Part shown: positions 45,722 to 57,507 of the stretch, piece after piece
How positions within the stretch are numbered: position 1 is the first letter of the stretch
Layout: each line of letters starts with the position of its first letter
Origin: Smallanthus sonchifolius
Lineage: Eukaryota > Streptophyta > Magnoliopsida > Asterales > Asteraceae
Length of the DNA: 64,000 nucleotides
NCBI GenBank assembly: GCA_023525975.1
Contig: CM042027.1
Coordinates: 14,465,001-14,529,000 of the forward strand
Direction: 5' to 3'
Program-made: the position numbers and the translations under genes
The notes under the pieces: model-generated
Databases searched by the model: none
The model's input: the letters and a program-made list of their open reading frames with translations, nothing else
Told to the model about the DNA's origin: nothing

Positions 45722-47577
45722 AAAACAAAAAGGAAAAGAAAAAATGGTCGTCAGACCATTACAGTTTAAACAAAGCCCTTCTCCAATAAGTATCTCTTCC
45801 AATGATGATAAAGAAACTGAAAAGCTTATGAGCCAAGTTTTTCGAGCCGACAACATATACAGATCTAGACAAGAGGCTTCTTCACAAACCACCCCAATCC
45901 TACAAAGTACTAGACAGCTCCCCCCATACTTCCTCAAAACCACACAAAGCCCACAAACCTTACAAAGCCCAAATAACTTTCTTAAAGTTATGGCTCACAA
46001 AAAACAGGCCTACAAACAACAACTCATTCCACAAAAGCCCACTATCTCTTTTGGGTCTTATGCCTTACAACCTTGCCAGGACACCCATATGAAGTTTCGT
46101 CCCAATAATGGGATCAAACTCACAGAAAAACAGCAATGTCTAATGGACAACCTTTGGCATATTCAAACTATGCCCCATGCATCTTCCTTTAAAGTCCAAG
46201 TCTTAAATGCTTTATGCATTTATTTTAGTGAACAGGGAGTTAAAAACCCTGAAAAACAAAAACAGTCTCCTCTAAAGTTTACACATTACATTATTTTTCG
46301 AGGAACAAAGATTGGAATTTTAAACAAATGGGAAACCGTTGCAAAACATATTCAATGCCACGGCCCAATTTACAAAGGATACTACAGCTTTTTTGAAGCA
46401 TTAGACACGGCCCGAAGCCATTTTGGCATAGACAATTTTTACATAGAACCTGAAGAGGTTCAAACCTTTTCACATGTCATAAAATTGAGTCATGAACAGA
46501 TTATAAAGACTCAAGAAGAAACAATTGCCAATTTACAAAGACAACTTATACAACAGGGAAAAAATACACACTGTACAAAGACACCTTGAGAACAGCGCGC
46601 TCAAACAAAAAGTTGAAATTCTCGAAGCCAAAAACATGTTACTCTTACAAAGGCTTAATGAGAGAGAAAATAGTTATAAAAGCTATGATGTGTTCAGAGC
46701 TCGTATGCTAGACACACCCTAGAAGACCTGTCTTCAGACAGTGTTTGATCAGTTCCCCGAGTTCGATCAGATTATCTCTTAAAAAATTAATACAAAATTC
46801 TCCATGATTTTGTATGAGTTACAACTTAAACTCATGTCCATCTCCCTCAATGAAGAAAAATACAAGGGAGTAAGAATTATTGAAAGAACAAATGATGACG
46901 GAGAAGGGACTTGCCTACTTCTCCTACAGATCAACTTAAAAGACACAGACATGCCCAATGACCTCATTCTACAGTTTTACCACAACGGTATGATAGATTA
47001 CATTGAATTAGAATTAAACCCCAAAACAGAATGAGTCATTAATCTCTTCGGAGAAAAAATTGTAATGACAACAGGAAACATATCTACACACACTAATCCT
47101 CCCTTCATCGGTTGCAAAATCTTCTCTTCCCTACCCTTTGCAAACGATCACACCTATAGACCTGCTAGAAAAAGAATTTTCATTAGCCACAAACTTTCTA
47201 GCAAAGACTATCTAAAAAACCTAGCCATACAGACAGAAATACAATTTTCTGAACTCTACTGGGTAGACAACCTTACCTCCTTATCCACAGAAAATACAAC
47301 AAAACCCAGAAAAGATACATTACAGTTCATCACCCAAAATAAAAAAACTCCCTCCTTACCATCCAGTTTTCATTGGGACTGCTATCACCTACTTAGTGGA
47401 CACTACATACAAATATGGAGCCACAAGAACTGGAATATGCTCCTACCCTTCATAGGTGAAGGAGATAATCTACAGCTTAATCACATTCTGGACTTAGAAG
47501 ACTACTATCTAAATCCAGACGATTTCAGTGACACCGATTCTCCACCAACGATCCCTGATGAACACAGAGATTTCTAG
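45714..47577 (+). pseudogene. Transactivator/viroplasmin, virus B
   Basis: The longest frame is 45714-46589 (291 codons), with a Ser/Pro/Gln-rich N-terminus and a core including KFTHYIIFRGTKIGILNKW, YYSFFEALDTARSHFGID and FYIEPEEVQTF. A frameshift near 46575, stops near 46720 and 46781 and TGA at 47032 break the rest. The rest is readable as RIIERTNDDGEGTCLLLLQI, then FYHNGMIDYIELEL, then 47065-47577 ending in an acidic tail. C and D carry the same tail motifs, showing one conserved protein of about 600 residues. Confidence 0.8.
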
Positions 47578-47585
47578 AAGTCGAT

Positions 47586-47816
47586 CGTAAGCAATGATGT
47601 CACCCCGACAAGATAGACAGACAGACTACAAAGATTCCACTCACCCGACAAGTGCTCCACTACTTTAGCATCTTTTATTTTTAACCGTTCTTTTTGTAAA
47701 GAAAGTTTAGTGCGCCTTTAGTGCGCTCCTTTTTCTTTTTTGTCAGATTGTCTTAGTGCGCCTTTTGTTTAGTGCGCTCCATTATTTTTTAGCTTCAGTA
47801 ATTGCCTATATAAGGC
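47586..47816 (+). promoter_or_regulatory. Promoter region of virus B
   Basis: As-1-like CGTAAGCAATGATGTCA (47586-47602) lies just past the transactivator stop. TTAGTGCGC occurs four times between 47708 and 47780. The TATA box is CCTATATAAGGC (47805-47816). A leader with ACCGAGAAATATCAAGAATC follows, as in C and D. Confidence 0.65.
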
Positions 47817-47964
47817 ATGAGTTCTCATTTGTAAAAATATACCGAGAAATATCAAGAATCAATAAGAACTTCTTTCTTATGGAAACTTAAAACTCTCTTT
47901 TTCTGATTTCTTTACAAAAACTCTTACTTTCTTAAATTTCCAAAGATATTGTTATTGAAACCAT

Positions 47965-48480
47965 AAAAAATGGCCAAAGATATTTTAACACATAAGATAT
48001 TAAATTAGTTCAAAAAATTAAAAATTATATAAAAACCATTGGTCCATTAGAATTACCACTAGTTACAGATTATATTATTATTGAAACAGATGGATGTAAA
48101 GAAGAATGGGGAACTGTCCTTCTCTGCAGACCAACTAAATATAGCTCAAAAACAGAAGAAAAAATTTGTGCGTACTTCAGTGGAAATTTTCAAAACAAAA
48201 CCAACTGAACAAGCATAGATTTTGAAATCTAAGCAATATCAATGCTTTAGAAAAATTTAAAATTTATTTACATAATGAGTTCACAGTCAGAACAGATTGT
48301 GAAGAATTTGTAAAATTTATAAAAAATGACCAGAGTAAAAAGGCAAACAGATCAAGGTGGGTCAATTTACAAAATACTATACAAGGTCATGGATATCATA
48401 TAAATTTTGAACATATCAAAGGAAAAAATAATGGATAGCCGACATATCGTCCCGAAACATTAATAAGATAATTTTTTAGA
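47965..48480 (+). pseudogene. RNase H end of polymerase, copy C
   Basis: Reads KIKNYIKTIGPLELPLVTDY, IIIETDGCKEEWGTVLL, then FTVRTDCEEFVKFIKNDQSK and FEHIKGKNNG. It matches the B polymerase C-terminus with substitutions. Stops occur near 48001, 48208 and 48230 and a base is lost near 48433. Confidence 0.75.
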
Positions 48481-50076
48481 TGGAAAAGAAAGATAAAGGG
48501 AAAGCAAAGATTATACATCCTAGAAGGACTATTTCTCCGATGAGTATATCATCTGAAGAAGAACAGATAGAAAAGCTTTTGAGCCAAGCTATAAAGGCTG
48601 ACAGAGTACAAAGTTCTAAAAAAGCTACCAGCATCAATTACTAGGTTAGACACTGTCCTACGGTATTACAACCCAATAAATAGTCAAGGTCTTGTTAATC
48701 AGAGACTAAAAAATATACACACTAAACAGAGGGTTGATGCATATTCTACACAAAGTTCGATTATAACATTTGAAAATTACGGTTTACAACAATGTAATGA
48801 CCCCAATACAAAGTTTCGTCCAATTGTTGGAATGAAGCTAACAGATAAGCAGCAATGCTTGTTAGACAACCTTGGCATATTTAAACCATGCCACAGACTT
48901 CAACATTCAAAGTACAGGTTTTAAATGCATTAATCATTTACTTTCGTGAGCAAAGCTCAAAATTTTTCAAAAAAAAACAATCAAAGTTTACTCACTACAT
49001 CTTTTTTCGAGTAACAAAAATTGAAATTTTCAATAAATGGGAGAAAGTTGCAAAATTTATACAGTGACCAAATCTTATTTACAAAGGTTTTTACAATTTT
49101 GCAGAAGCTTTAAAAACAACCAGAGAACATATTGGCACAAATAGTTTCTATATTGAGCCAGAAGAAGTTCAAACATTTTCTGAAATAACAAAAACTAATC
49201 CTTAACAAATAATTAAAGCAAAGGAGGAAGTAATTGCAAAGTTTCAGGAGCAGCTGATGAAAAAAAGACAAGATACACATCTTATACAAGCTCATATTGA
49301 AAATAGTCTCATAAAACAAAAAGTGGCTATACTCGAGACAAAAAATAAATAGTATATACACAGACTCGAGAAAAAAGAAAAAATAGTTCCTCAAAATATA
49401 AGCTATGAAGCGTTCAGAATAAGAATGCTTGATACACCATGGATACAGTGTTTACAGCCTGTCATTAACAGATTCTCAAAATTCAAACAAATTATTTCAC
49501 AAAAAGTTTGTTCAGAATTTCTGATACTTTTATACAATTTACAACATCAAATTATTGATCTTGCGTTTCAAGACACACCCAACGCAGGAATTAGAATAGT
49601 AGAAAGAACGAGTGACAAAAGAGAAGGAACGGGACTTCTTCTTCTACAGATTAGTTATCCTACAATGATGTTTGACGACCAAATTGTTCAATTTTACCAT
49701 CATGGTATGATCGATTTTCTTGAATTCAGACTAAACAAAAGACAGAAAATCTCCTTGATAGATTAGGAGAAAAATTCACGATGGTCGCAGGAAACATAGC
49801 TTCTCGTTCAAAAATCCTTACAGTCGGTTGCAAAAATTTTTCATCATTTCCCTGTGCATCCGCACACACATACAAGCCAGTAAGAAAAAAGAATTTTCGT
49901 AAACCACAGATCTAATACACAAAGCATTTTTGCTTCAACTTTTCCCTACAAAAACCAACTACAAAATATCGATGTTAACCCAAACCCAGATTTTGCCAAT
50001 ATTACATGGTTAACAGAAAGAGATACAAATCCAAGATCACCAACGTCTGTCGACAGTACACACACGGACTACTAAA
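48480..50076 (+). pseudogene. Transactivator, copy C
   Basis: ATG at 48480 begins EKKDKGKAKIIHPRRTISPM, matching the B N-terminus. Multiple shifts follow. Recognisable blocks are FYIEPEEVQTFSEI near 49150 and 49425-49766 with IRIVERTSDKREGTGLLLLQ and FYHHGMIDFLEFRL. The final part ends near 50073. Non-functional. Confidence 0.75.
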
Positions 50077-50083
50077 AAAGATA

Positions 50084-50312
50084 ACGTAAGCCATGACGTA
50101 GAAGACCAATTATCAAAAGAGGACGTGTATTTACATAGGAAAAAGCAAATTCCCAACAAAGTTTACAGCACGATATGATAATTGTTCATAAAGAGTTTTT
50201 TGTCTTTTTCATCTTTAATTTGTATCGGTTTATTTTTTTTTTACTTTAGGATAGTGCACATTATTGCGCTCATTTCTTTTTTGTTGTTTTTTGTATTCTA
50301 TGCCTATATAAG
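50084..50312 (+). promoter_or_regulatory. Promoter region of copy C
   Basis: As-1-like ACGTAAGCCATGACGTA (50084-50100), then TATA box CCTATATAAG (50303-50312), then leader ACCGAAAAATATCAATAACA. The tandem AGTGCGC motifs of B are reduced to GTGCACATTATTGCGCTC near 50257. Confidence 0.65.
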
Positions 50313-50499
50313 AAGGCATTAGTCTCGGTTGTAAAGACGCACCGAAAAATATCAATAACAAGAAATTTTTCAAGCTATGGCACACTAAAATCCTTCCTTC
50401 CCTCTTTAGTTTACCTCCAACACTTTAATCCTTATCTAAGATCTTCATATCATATCCCTTAAAAAAAAACTTAAACAGTATTTCACAATTCTACAGTCC

Positions 50500-52143
50500 A
50501 TTACACAGGTTAGAGCCGGAATACACACAGCAGACACCAAGGTTTGGTACCTATTCAAAACAAACACAGAAAGTACAAAGTACAGTTGAAACATTCAGAA
50601 CTTATGTCTTGCAAAGGTGTAATGATCCTAGTAAAAAATTTCGCCAAACATTGGGATGCTTCTAACAGAAAAACATCAATGCTTGCTACATAACTTGTGG
50701 CATATTCAAACCATGCCACATGAATAAAGTTTCAAAGTACAAGTTTTAAATGCTCTGAGCATTTACTTTTGTGAACAAAGTTCAAAGGTTCCTAAAAAAC
50801 AACCCAAATTTACACATTATATAATTTTTCGAGGAACAAAAATTGAAATTTTTAACAAATGGAAAACAGTGGCAAAATTATTCAATACCCTAACCCAATT
50901 TATGAAGGGTTTCATACCTTTACTGAAGTTTTAAAAACAGCAAGGGAACATTTTGGTATAAACAGTTTTTACAGTAAACCTGAAGAGGTTCAAACATTTG
51001 CTGATATTGCAAAAACTAATCCGGAGCAAACAATTAAAGCTCAAGAAAATGTTATTGCAAAAATTCAAAAACAACTCATACAACAAGGACAAGATACACT
51101 ATCTATACAAATTCAAATTGAAAATGAGGAGTTAGAACAAGAGGTGGCAATCCTAAGGCAAAATAAACAGTTAATACAGAGGCTTGACAAAAAAGAATGA
51201 AAAGAAGAAACAGTTATAAAAATAAATTTTGATTCTTTCAAAGCCAAAATTCTTGAAACGCCTTAGAAACAGTACTTAAAACCTCTGACAAATAAATTTC
51301 AAGACTTCGAAAAAATTGTTTTACAAAAAATTTGTGTGGAATTCCCTTTAATTCTACACCAATTACAGAGATTATTAATCTGGCTTTCCAAAGCCAATAG
51401 AGTACAAATTCATTTCATAATGGAACCAGAGTAGTTGAAAGAATAGACGATGAGGGAATGGGATTAGCCTTCTGCTTCTCCAAATTGTCTTTCCTACAAC
51501 ACTGTCCGACGACAATAAAATTAAATTCTATCATCATGGTATGATTGATTATATAGAATAGAATATATAGAATTCAGATTAAACAAAAGAACAGAGCAGC
51601 TCATGGATCGTTTTGGAGAGAAATTCATTATGGTAACAGGAAACATAGCATCACATTCTATAAACTCGGCTATTGGATGCAAAATCTTTTCATCCTTTCC
51701 TTACGCCAACGATTACACCTACAGAACAGCCTGTAAAAGAATTTTTGTTTGCCACAAAATTATTACATAAGATCATTTAAAAAACATTGCCGTTACAACA
51801 AACCCAAGTTTTGCTAATATACCATGGTTAGAAAAAAACATATGAACAAAAAGACACGGCAGTAACAGCTCAGATACAAGCATTCGATGACTTTATTAAA
51901 AAGCATCAGCAGACTCCAACTCTATCTGATCATTTTCATTGGGAAAATTTTAAACTTTTAGGAGCGGGACATTATTTACAAATATATGCACATTTAAATT
52001 GGAGTATGCTTCTTCCGTTTGTTGGAGAAAGCAACTCCTTGGAACTCAAACATATTCAAAATTTAGAAAAACATGAGTACAACAATGAAGAAGAAGACTC
52101 TGATTCTCCACCGTCCATCGACAGCACACACAGGGATTTCTAA
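50500..52143 (+). pseudogene. Transactivator, copy D
   Basis: N-terminally truncated. 50859-51200 contains EGFHTFTEVLKTAREHFGIN and FYSKPEEVQTFADIAKTNPE plus a Gln/Glu coiled coil. Broken frames continue to a readable end, WSMLLPFVGESNSLELKHI and an acidic DSDSPPSIDSTHRDF tail, with TAA at 52141-52143. It parallels the tail of B. Confidence 0.75.
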
Positions 52144-52149
52144 GAAAAA

Positions 52150-52355
52150 TGTAAGCAATGACGTTTTTCTAAAAAGACAAGCTATCTACAACAAAAAGCA
52201 ATAATGGTCGACATGTTTTACACAATTATTGTTCTCTTTAAATTTTAGTAGTTGCTTTTTAGGTTTGTCGTTTTTCTTCTTTTAGTTTTAGTTGTTCCTT
52301 TTTGTAGTACGCATCATCTTGTCCGTGCTTTGTAATTTTTCCTGGCCTATATAAT
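52150..52355 (+). promoter_or_regulatory. Promoter region of copy D
   Basis: As-1-like TGTAAGCAATGACGT (52150-52164) and TATA box CCTATATAAT (52346-52355), followed by leader ACACCGAAAATATATCAATA. Confidence 0.6.
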
Positions 52356-52530
52356 GAGGCTTTCATTTCATTTGTAAATACACACCGAAAATATATCAAT
52401 AATAAGAAGTTTTTCAATCCCCTTAAGGCACAATAAATCTTTCATACCCTCTTTAGTTCATCTTTTAACACTATAATCCTTGTTCAATTCTTCATATCAT
52501 ATCCTTGAAATATATATATAAAAAAAACGC

Positions 52531-52624
52531 TCTGCATCCGCTGTGCATATCTCCATTCTCTATCATCTTATTGTAAGTTTTCATTACTTTAATTTCAATT
52601 TATGAAATCTGGTACCCAGCCTAA

Positions 52625-52661
<37 letters not shown>

Positions 52662-52984
52662 CTACTTAATTAAGAAGTAAAACTATAGGACACGTGTCAC
52701 CTTCTGGTGCAATATTAACATAACTTTCTCACATCTCTCCTATTTAATTTTATATTAAAATAATATATTTTTTAATATTTAATATCAATCTAATTATAGA
52801 TACTTTTTGTCTAATTTTGGATTGTTACTATATACCATCAAACAAATTAATTTAATATGGATTACCATGTATGAAAAAATTATTACCAACTTAAAAAAAT
52901 GTTTTAAAAATTAACTTACTATAATTTATAATTGTCACGTTAAAGTAGACATATTTTGACGAGTATATTGTATTTTATTCTAAC
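52531..52984. other. AT-rich spacer between lineages B and E
   Basis: (TA)n at 52630-52655. No viral or host coding sequence recognised. May be host DNA at the junction. Confidence 0.45.
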
Positions 52985-53197
52985 CTACGGTTAATTCCGG
53001 ATCTACTTGGACTCTTGTAACTATATTATCAGGATTTATTTTTAATCTATTAAATGTTTCTGTTGCAGGAAAAGTTTCCCTAACTCTAGAAGTTGAATCT
53101 CTAGAAGGGCTTTTGACAGTATATCTTAGAGGAGATATATGTTGTCGAGAGTACAAAGACCTAGAAGATAAAGATCTTGGTATAGAAGAAGTATCTC
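52985..53197 (-). pseudogene. Inverted fragment of virus E polyprotein (between MP and CP)
   Basis: Minus-strand reading gives an open Ser/Arg-rich stretch: IRDTSSIPRSLSSRSLYSRQ, SPLRYTVKSPSRDSTSRV, RLKINPDNIVTRVQVDPELT. The last part is the reverse complement of 59320-59387 in copy E2 with a short deletion. It abuts the plus-oriented coat region at 53194-53200 through shared TTTGTTC/GAACAAA, indicating a microhomology-type rearrangement. Confidence 0.75.
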
Positions 53198-53201
53198 TTA
53201 T

Positions 53202-55136
53202 TTGTTCAAACTGGATTCTAAAGAAAAAATAGATTTTAATTCAGGATCTCCTATAAGAAAAGAGATCAATAAAGAATTCCAATTACCCAAATGTGAATTA
53301 TTTAGAAATTGGTTTTTTAATAATTTTAAAGAAACCGAAGTACTATTCTTTAAAGATGAATATTATAAAGATTTAATTATAAAAAATGAAATTATACCAT
53401 TCATTCTTTGGTTTATAGAAAAATACACGGGAAGTATTATTTCTGTTATTGAAAGAGATTTTATTATTAAAGGAGAAAAAATAATTTCTAATGTTTTCCC
53501 TCCTACTCAATCTTTTAAAATTGAAAAAGATAATGAGGTACGGTATTATCAAACCTTTCAAAAATTATTAGAAGGGGACACCTTACCTACCACTATTTCT
53601 CATTTAAATGATTCAATTAAACAGCAGAATTATACAAATTTAAATTTGATAATTCTAGGAGAACAAATTCAGGATATGTCTTCAAAAATGGATAGGATAA
53701 TAACTTATTTAAAAGGAAAAACAATATCTGCTAAGACAGAAAAAATTGCTACTCCTAGTATACAACTTCCCCCGAAAGTTACTGATTTTAAATTAAAATC
53801 AAAAGATAGTCTAGTAACAACATTGAATGAGACAATGGATGCTTTAAAGGGTCTTAGAATTAGCACTCTGACGGAGTTCTCTGAAGAGAATTATCATGAG
53901 GAAGTTAAAGATCAAATCTCCAAACTTTCAAAATGGGCAGATAGGCCTACACAGAGGAAATATTATTATCCTAGACCTACCCCACAAGACGTTCTTATAG
54001 AAGAACAAGAGTATATTGTTAATAACTCTTATAGTGGAAAAATGATCTATGAATGAAACATAGATGGTCAGTCTGAAGGACAAATTTATAATACAGTCCA
54101 TAGGATGCTTATGTATAGTACAATATGTAAAAATAATAACAATTCGGTCAAAACCATAGCTGGTATGATAATATCTGGTTTTACTGGTCAGTTAAAAGGA
54201 TGGTGGGACAACTATATATCCCAACCTGATAAGGATAAAATCCTTGATAGCGTCAAACTAGAAGAAGGCGCTAGTACCAGCAATACCGAAAGTAATGCTG
54301 TATACACCCTGATAGTAAATATTATAGAACACTTTACTAGAAGATGGTCTGAAGATTCTGAAAATATCAGAACTCTTCTCCAGAACTTAAGATGTAGAAC
54401 TCTAACATCCTTTAGATGGTATAAGGATACCTTCTTATGTAGAGTTATGGAGCTCCCTATGGCTAATAGCTCTCATTGGAAATCAAAGTTAATAGATGGA
54501 CTTCCTCACTTATTTGCAGAAAGAATTAGGACCAAAAAAAGGATAGATGGAGTCATAAATTATGACAGTTATACTTATGGTAAACTCATAGGCACATGTG
54601 TCCAGGAAGGCATAAGCCTTTGTAATGAGATAAAACTTAATCAACAAATTAAAAAACATTCTTTAAATGAAAAAAAACAATTAGGAGATTTCTGTGGTCA
54701 ATTTGGCATAGAAAATAAGTCTGACAAGACTATTGAGGATATTAGGAAAAGAATTTCTTCTCCAAAGAAATATCATAAAAGGAAAAAATATAGGAGAGAA
54801 GAAAAACCTTATAAAAGGAAAAAGTATAAGGAAAGAAAAGAATTTCCTAATGATTTAAAAAAAATTATAAAATGCAGAAAATGTGGTAAATTAGGCCACA
54901 AGGCAAAAACTTGTTGGGTTCGAAAGAAACTTAACAAGATTGAAGATAGAGATTTAAAAGACAAAATTAATGAAGTCTTATTAAATGAAACTTTTGATAT
55001 TGATTCTGAGCAATCATCCTCAGAAGAAGAAAATCTAAATATTTTAGAATACGAAAGTTTTGATTCTTCTGAATCAGAAGAAAATCATTGTTCAGCAAAC
55101 TGTAAAAAAGATTGCTGCAAAACCCTTCTGAAATAA
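53202..55136 (+). pseudogene. Coat protein region, copy E1
   Basis: Frames 53202-54056 and 54105-55136 are the same frame, separated by a TGA at 54054-54056 that reads TGG in E2. Blocks: FRNWFFNNFKETEVLFFKDE, IPFILWFIEKYTGSIISVIE, MIISGFTGQLKGWWDNYI, a Lys/Arg-rich tract (KKYHKRKKYRREEKPYKRKK) and zinc knuckle CRKCGKLGHKAKTC. An acidic Ser-rich tail follows. The capsid shell, basic tract and knuckle order is the caulimovirid coat layout. It ends TAA at 55134-55136, while the next block is in the -1 frame. Confidence 0.85.
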
Positions 55137-55600
55137 CAGAAGAGGGACTTTATCAAATTATTTCTCAATTTCAAAATATGGAAATTAATGTTTTGAGTAA
55201 TGAAATTTTGGATCTCTTAAAAGTAATAAATGATCCTCAATTAAAAGAAAATTTGATTTCTGAATATTCAAATCAACAAAGGCTTGAGGAAACTTCTTCC
55301 TCAACTAATCCTCCGCAGGATTTAAAACCTTTTTCTCTAGTTGAATTAAAAAGACAACTAGCTCAGAGAAATCAAACTTCAAGACCTGTTAATATACAGG
55401 ATTTAAAAATTAAAATTGATAATCTACAAACTGATATAAAAATTCTTCAAATGGATAATAAAAACCTAGAAGAAAGAATTTTTAAACTAGAGATTCTTCA
55501 GATTTTAAACTCTGAAGAAAAGCCCTCTAATATTCAAGGAGGATTTTTAGAAAGTATTATGGATATTATAACTATCCAGAAATGGCATATTCAAATATAA
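55112..55600 (+). pseudogene. Coiled-coil linker between coat and protease, copy E1
   Basis: 162 codons in the -1 frame relative to the coat protein, overlapping its end. Contains NEILDLLKVINDPQLKENLI and a heptad-rich DLKIKIDNLQTDIKILQMDN. It runs to TAA at 55600 just before the protease, so ORF1 is interrupted at both ends of this block. E2 has the same frame relation. Confidence 0.6.
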
Positions 55601-56126
55601 CTTCTTATAGAAGATAGTTTTTTTATAACTGTTACAGCACTAGTAGACAGTGGTGCTGATCTAAACTGTGTCCAATAAGGAATTATTCCGACTAGATACT
55701 TTCATAAAACCTCCAACAACTTAACTGCTGCAGGAGGAGAAAAATTAAAAATTAATTATAAAATACCACAGGCTCATATTTGTCACAATGAAACCTGTAT
55801 ACCTACTAGTTTTATTCTAGTAAAGAACCTTACTAGTCAAGTAATACTTGGCACCCCCTTTCTAAATAAAATATTTCCTTTAAAGAATATTGATAGTAAA
55901 GGAATAACTGGATTCTTCCATAATAAAGAAATATATTTTCCTTTTATTACAAATCCTTTTTCTAGGACTCTAAACAATGTAAAAGAATCTCTTTTACACG
56001 CAAAAATAAATCAAATAGATTTCCTAGAAAAAGAAGTATTTTCTTTAAACATTCAGGAAAAAATAAATAATCCAAGATTACAAAACAAGATTAAAATGAT
56101 TAATAATCAATTTACGTTACAAATAT
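55601..56126 (+). pseudogene. Retropepsin-like protease, copy E1
   Basis: Readable frame: TALVDSGADLNCV carries the D-S-G catalytic triad and is followed by a stop (TAA near 55676). VILGTPFLNKIFPL is the hydrophobic ILG-type second motif. Viral aspartic proteases process the polyprotein as dimers. At least one stop, so inactive. Confidence 0.75.
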
Positions 56127-57507
56127 GTGATGACCATCCAAATGCTTTTTTGGGATAGAAAGAAACATATTGTTTCTTTACCCTATGAAAATGATTTTAG
56201 TGGTAGCCAAATCACTACCAAGGCTAGACCTTGTCAGATGAACTCCGAGTATATAGAGTTATGCAAAAAAGAGATAACTTCTCTTCTTGATAAAAACCTA
56301 ATTAGAAGATCCAAGTCTCCTTGGTCATGTACTGCCTTTTATGTTAATAAACATTTTGAAAAAGAAAGAGGTGTTCCTAGATTAGTTATAAACTATAAAC
56401 CTCTTAATAAGGTTTTAAAATGGATTAGATATCTTATACCTAATAAAAAAGATTTACTGGATAAATTATATAACACTAGTATTTTCAAAATTCGATTTAA
56501 AGTCTGGATATTGGCAAATTCATATTAAAGAAGATGACAGATATAAAACTGCTTTTACTGTCCCTACGGGCCATTATGAATGGAACATTATGCCTTTTGG
56601 GCTAAAAAATGCCCCTTCAGAGTTTCAAAATATTATGAATGATATTTTCATCCCTTATAGTGAATTTATAATTGTCTATATTGATGACATATTAGTCTTT
56701 TCAAAAGATATTGAAACTCATTTTAAACATCTTAACATATTCAAAAATATAATAATAAAGAATGGCTTAGTAATTTCCAGGCCAAAAATGATGTTTTTTC
56801 AAACTAAGATAAGATTCTTAGGACACAATATTGAAACATGAAATATTATTCCTATTAATAGAAGTATTGAATTCGGGTCAAAATTTCCGAATGAAATTTA
56901 TGACAAAACCCAACTTCAAAGATTCTTAGGTAGTCTGAATTATATTCTCCCCTATTATAAAAACTTAGCAGAAGATACTGAAATATTATATGATAGATTA
57001 AAAAAGAATCCCCAGCCATGGTCAGAAGACCATACTAAGACCGTTAAAAAAATTAAGCAAAAGTTTCAAAATCTTCCTTGCTTAATGATAACAAACCCAG
57101 ATTGGGAAAAAATTATTGAAACTGATGCCTCGGATATAGGCTATTGTGGAATCCTGAAACAAGTTTCACCAGTTAATAAACAAGAAAGTTTGGTAAGATT
57201 CCATTCAGAAAAATGGAATAATAGCCAGAAAAACTATGCTACAATTGCAAAAGAAATTCTAGCAATGGTAAAATGTGTTTTAAAATTTCAAGATGATATA
57301 TATAATCAAAAATTTATTATAAAAACCGATTGCCAAGCAGCTAAATTTATGTTTGCTAAAGATTTCAAACATTCTGTTTCAAAACAAATGTTTGCAAGAT
57401 GACAGTCTCATTTAGCTCCTTTTGATTTTGAAATAATTTATAAAAATGGTAGTGATAATAGTCTCCTTGATTTTCTTACCATAGAATATTTAAATGGCTC
57501 ATCCTAA
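56127..57507 (+). pseudogene. Reverse transcriptase and RNase H, copy E1
   Basis: 56127-56528 has RPCQMNSEYIELCKKEITSL and RLVINYKPLNKVLKWIRYL. A frameshift near 56490 hits the D-L-K-S-G-Y-W motif. 56590-56841 has MPFGLKNAPSEFQNIMNDIF and YIDDILVFS, then TGA. RNase H from 57085: IIETDASDIGYCGIL, SQKNYATIAKEILAMVKCVL, FIIKTDCQAAKFMF. A TGA at 57400-57402 interrupts before the final LLDFLTIEYLNGSS and TAA at 57505-57507. Clearly inactive. Confidence 0.88.

Larger units (their letters stand above)
43975..47880 (+). mobile_element. Endogenous pararetrovirus B (second lineage), 3' half
   Basis: Carries the protease end, RT, RNase H, transactivator and a downstream promoter, but no movement or coat protein. 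RT YIDDILVAS and a large transactivator set it apart from A and E; the layout suggests the Solendovirus/Cavemovirus side of the family. Joins A directly at about 43975. Confidence 0.75.
47945..50470 (+). mobile_element. Endogenous pararetrovirus B lineage, copy C (RNase H to leader)
   Basis: Starts abruptly in the RT-RNase H region about 65 bp after the leader remnant of B. It continues through transactivator, as-1, TATA and leader to about 50470. It is the same gene block as the 3' part of B, more decayed and clearly diverged, so not a recent tandem duplication. Confidence 0.7.
50471..52530 (+). mobile_element. Endogenous pararetrovirus B lineage, copy D (transactivator to leader)
   Basis: Starts inside the transactivator at about 50471 after the leader of C and ends in a similar leader at about 52530. 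C and D leaders end alike (CTTCATATCATATCC), which suggests a repeated breakpoint in the viral leader. Confidence 0.7.
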
